Part shown: positions 62,391 to 64,000 of the stretch, in pieces
How the letters are laid out: the number at the start of each line of letters is the position of its first letter
Position numbering within the stretch: the first letter of the stretch is position 1
Origin: Bradyrhizobium sp. AUGA SZCCT0158
Lineage (GTDB): Bacteria > Pseudomonadota > Alphaproteobacteria > Rhizobiales > Xanthobacteraceae
Assembly (NCBI RefSeq): GCF_018130065.1
Contig: NZ_JAFCME010000003.1
Span: 338,540 to 402,539 of the forward strand
Length of the DNA stretch: 64,000 bases
Reading direction: 5' to 3'
Notes under the pieces: generated by a model
Seen by the model: the letters and a program-made list of their open reading frames with translations, nothing else
Told to the model about the DNA's origin: nothing
Database searches by the model: none
Program-made: the position numbers and the translations under genes

Positions 62391-62498
62391 GGCTGACTTT
62401 GACTACGCAATGCCCAAGGCTTCAAGTCTTGACATTGCGAATACCTCTGTTCCGATCTGGCATTGACGAAAAACGGTCCCGGACGTAATGCCGCCGTC

Positions 62499-62777
62499 AT
62501 GAGCACCAAGGACGATATCATAAACAAGTTGCGTGAAGCTTTCGTACCCGAAAGCCTCGACGTAACAGACGAATCACATCTGCATGAGGGCCATGCCGGC
62601 CACAGGCCGGGCGGCGAGACACACTTCCGGGTATATATTGTGTCGCCGGCCTTCGAAGGGAAGAGCCGGATCGAACGCCATCGCATGGTCAATGCGACGC
62701 TCGACGCGGAACTCAAGGGGTCCGTGCACGCGCTGGCGATCAAGGCGCAGGCACCCGGGGAAACTACGGGCCGCTGA
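62499..62777 (+). CDS. BolA-family protein
   Basis: ATG 62499 gives 92 residues. The BolA fold shows IINKLREAFVPESLDVTDES, then HFRVYIVSPAFEGKSRIERH with a conserved His and HALAIKAQAPGE. BolA proteins partner monothiol glutaredoxins in iron-sulfur handling. Order of J-domain, BolA and cobS/cobT genes within one region is usual for this group. Confidence 0.9.
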   Translation: MSTKDDIINKLREAFVPESLDVTDESHLHEGHAGHRPGGETHFRVYIVSPAFEGKSRIERHRMVNATLDAELKGSVHALAIKAQAPGETTGR

Positions 62778-62810
62778 CTATATCACCCCTGCCACGGATG
62801 TAAGCGTCCG

Positions 62811-63326
62811 ATGACCACGCTGAAGCTCATTGTGATGGCCGGACTTCCCGGTTCCGGGAAGAGCACGCTGGCGGAAGGGCTTTCCCGGCATTTTTCGCTG
62901 CCGCTATTGTCGGTCGATCCGATCGAGGCGGCGATGTGGCGCGGCGGCCTCTTGCGGGATCAAACGGGGATCGCGGCCTATGAGGTCGCACAAGCCCTGG
63001 CAGCAGAACAATTGCGGCTCAATCATTCCGTCCTGATCGACGCGGTCAATCCGGTCGAGTCCCCGCGCGCGGCGTGGCGAAAGCTTGCGGCAAAATATCG
63101 CGCGGATTTGAAGATCATCGAATGCATCTGCGTCGACCAGGCGATCCACCGCCGCCGTATCGACGCCCGTATCCGCAATATCGAAGGGATGGCCGAGATC
63201 GACTGGGCCAGGGTCGAACAACGGCGCGCCGAATATGAGGCGTGGACCGATGCAAGGCTGACGCTGGACGCCTCGGCGGAGCCGGCGGATCGGTTGCTCG
63301 CGGAAGCGATCCGCTATCTGGCCTGA
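62811..63326 (+). CDS. AAA-family P-loop kinase-like protein
   Basis: Encodes 171 residues with a Walker A motif AGLPGSGKSTLAEGL (10-24). LLSVDPIEAAMWRGGLLRDQ then TGIAAYEVAQALAAEQL and SVLIDAVNPVESPRAAWRKL, with CVDQAIHRRRIDARIRNIEG, fit zeta-toxin/gluconate-kinase-like small kinases. The substrate is unknown. There is no adjacent antitoxin gene, so a toxin role is not supported. Confidence 0.85.
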   Translation: MTTLKLIVMAGLPGSGKSTLAEGLSRHFSLPLLSVDPIEAAMWRGGLLRDQTGIAAYEVAQALAAEQLRLNHSVLIDAVNPVESPRAAWRKLAAKYRADLKIIECICVDQAIHRRRIDARIRNIEGMAEIDWARVEQRRAEYEAWTDARLTLDASAEPADRLLAEAIRYLA

Positions 63327-63473
63327 ACGTGCGGCGACGCCGATGCGAAGATCGGCCAGGGACGGTGGCAGCGCCTTCATCTTTGTGAGACAATCGGACG
63401 CGCGATGGTTCGGTTCGAGAGAACGCGGGGTCGGGCCGACACTGATGCCATCGCCGGCAGATGAGGTCGTCCG

Positions 63474-63917
63474 ATGCGTCGATGGGCACATCAGGGGTTG
63501 GCTGCGGCCGTTATGGCGTTGATGGCCGCGTGTCCCATCAAGACCTTCGCGCTCGACATGCCCGGCCCGGCCGCTCAGGAGGTGCTGGTGAAAAGCATTC
63601 TGGTGACGCTGAACGACGCGGTCGGATCCGACAATTTCACCGTCCTCCACGCCAAGATCTCAAAACCGTTTCGCGAGCAGTTCCCGCCGGAAAAGCTGCG
63701 GGCCGTGTTCAAGGACCTGGTCGAGAAGCACGCGGTGTTCGACGCCGTGGTGGCGCAAAAAATGATTATCGACGAGGACGCCAGGATCGACGAACAGGGC
63801 GTGTTGAAACTGAAGGGCCGTTTCCAGACGGCGCCCAAGCAGGTCAAATACCAGCTTGGCTTCATCGAATCGGAAGGGACGTGGAAGCTCAGCGGCGTTG
63901 CGATCGATATTGAATAG
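63474..63917 (+). CDS. exported hypothetical protein (147 aa)
   Basis: GAGG lies 8 bases before the ATG. A signal peptide (GLAAAVMALMAACPIKTFA, cleavage near residue 27) leads to a mature domain that opens LDMPGPAAQEVLVKSILVTL. The region DNFTVLHAKISKPFREQFPP, and a C-terminal beta strand pair (YQLGFIESEGTWKLSGVAID), look like a small alpha+beta fold of the NTF2 or DUF4019 kind. No function is assigned. Confidence 0.72.
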   Translation: MRRWAHQGLAAAVMALMAACPIKTFALDMPGPAAQEVLVKSILVTLNDAVGSDNFTVLHAKISKPFREQFPPEKLRAVFKDLVEKHAVFDAVVAQKMIIDEDARIDEQGVLKLKGRFQTAPKQVKYQLGFIESEGTWKLSGVAIDIE

Positions 63918-64000
63918 TACCGCTAGAGCCTTTTCCGTTCCGATGGAATCGGAACGGGGCTCTAGTGTCCCGAATCTGAAGTTCAGCGGACTCGAAATCG

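Noticed and set aside
62811..63326. Zeta-toxin of a toxin-antitoxin pair
   Set aside because: The P-loop kinase fold is similar, but no small antitoxin gene precedes it; the gene before it encodes BolA.

Overview
The window is about 64 kb of high-GC chromosome from an alphaproteobacterium, most likely Bradyrhizobium or a near relative in the Nitrobacteraceae. The evidence is the run carD, fdxA, S4-domain protein, SUV3-type helicase, DUF3108 protein and rpmB, the cobS/cobT pair, many acyl-CoA enzymes, periplasmic binding proteins, and several families of intergenic palindromes typical of that group. No integrase, transposase, prophage, CRISPR array or rRNA was seen. One tRNA gene (Arg, anticodon CCU) is present.

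Layout. 1-9.5 kb: an alpha/beta hydrolase, a di-haem RoxA/MauG-like cytochrome, a Baeyer-Villiger monooxygenase, an HSL-type esterase, a class C serine hydrolase and a chemoreceptor. The monooxygenase and esterase could together open ketones through esters. 9.6-13.8 kb: a LysR regulator, a small secreted protein, then a decaying stretch with a twice-frameshifted LysR gene next to a truncated, nonsense-bearing glutamate/aspartate-type binding protein, and a glycolipid-binding-domain protein. 13.8-22 kb: tRNA-Arg, an animal-type haem peroxidase, a TctC-like binding protein with cupin and RraA-like genes, a ketopantoate-reductase-like gene and small envelope or stress proteins.

22-31.6 kb: an acyl-CoA catabolic cluster. 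An SDR gene stands divergent to two acyl-CoA dehydrogenases and an enoyl-CoA hydratase. Convergent to these are a branched-chain-type binding protein, a second hydratase, a VOC protein and an NDP-forming acyl-CoA ligase. 32-43.9 kb: an SNase-like protein, an M48 lipoprotein protease, a CBS protein, a host-attachment-family protein, and then the conserved housekeeping run carD to rpmB.

43.9-47.5 kb: the most unusual segment, a visibly less GC-rich two-gene cassette between rpmB and a DUF2235 gene. Its first gene encodes a large helical protein of unknown family, split by a frameshift in a T5 run. Its second gene overlaps the first by ATGA and encodes a protein with a possible PD-(D/E)XK-like N-terminal domain fused to a long unknown helical region. 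It is my main candidate for an undescribed, perhaps defence-related, system.

48.9-50 kb is a gene-free stretch full of palindromes, including a large nested inverted repeat. 50-64 kb: a DUF2336 protein, an LLM flavin oxidoreductase, an OYE-family enzyme, a phytase-like esterase, cobT-GNAT-cobS, a DedA protein, a divergent pair of citrate synthase genes (one fused to a helix-turn-helix) sharing a palindromic intergenic region, a J-domain protein, a BolA protein, a small P-loop kinase and a secreted protein.
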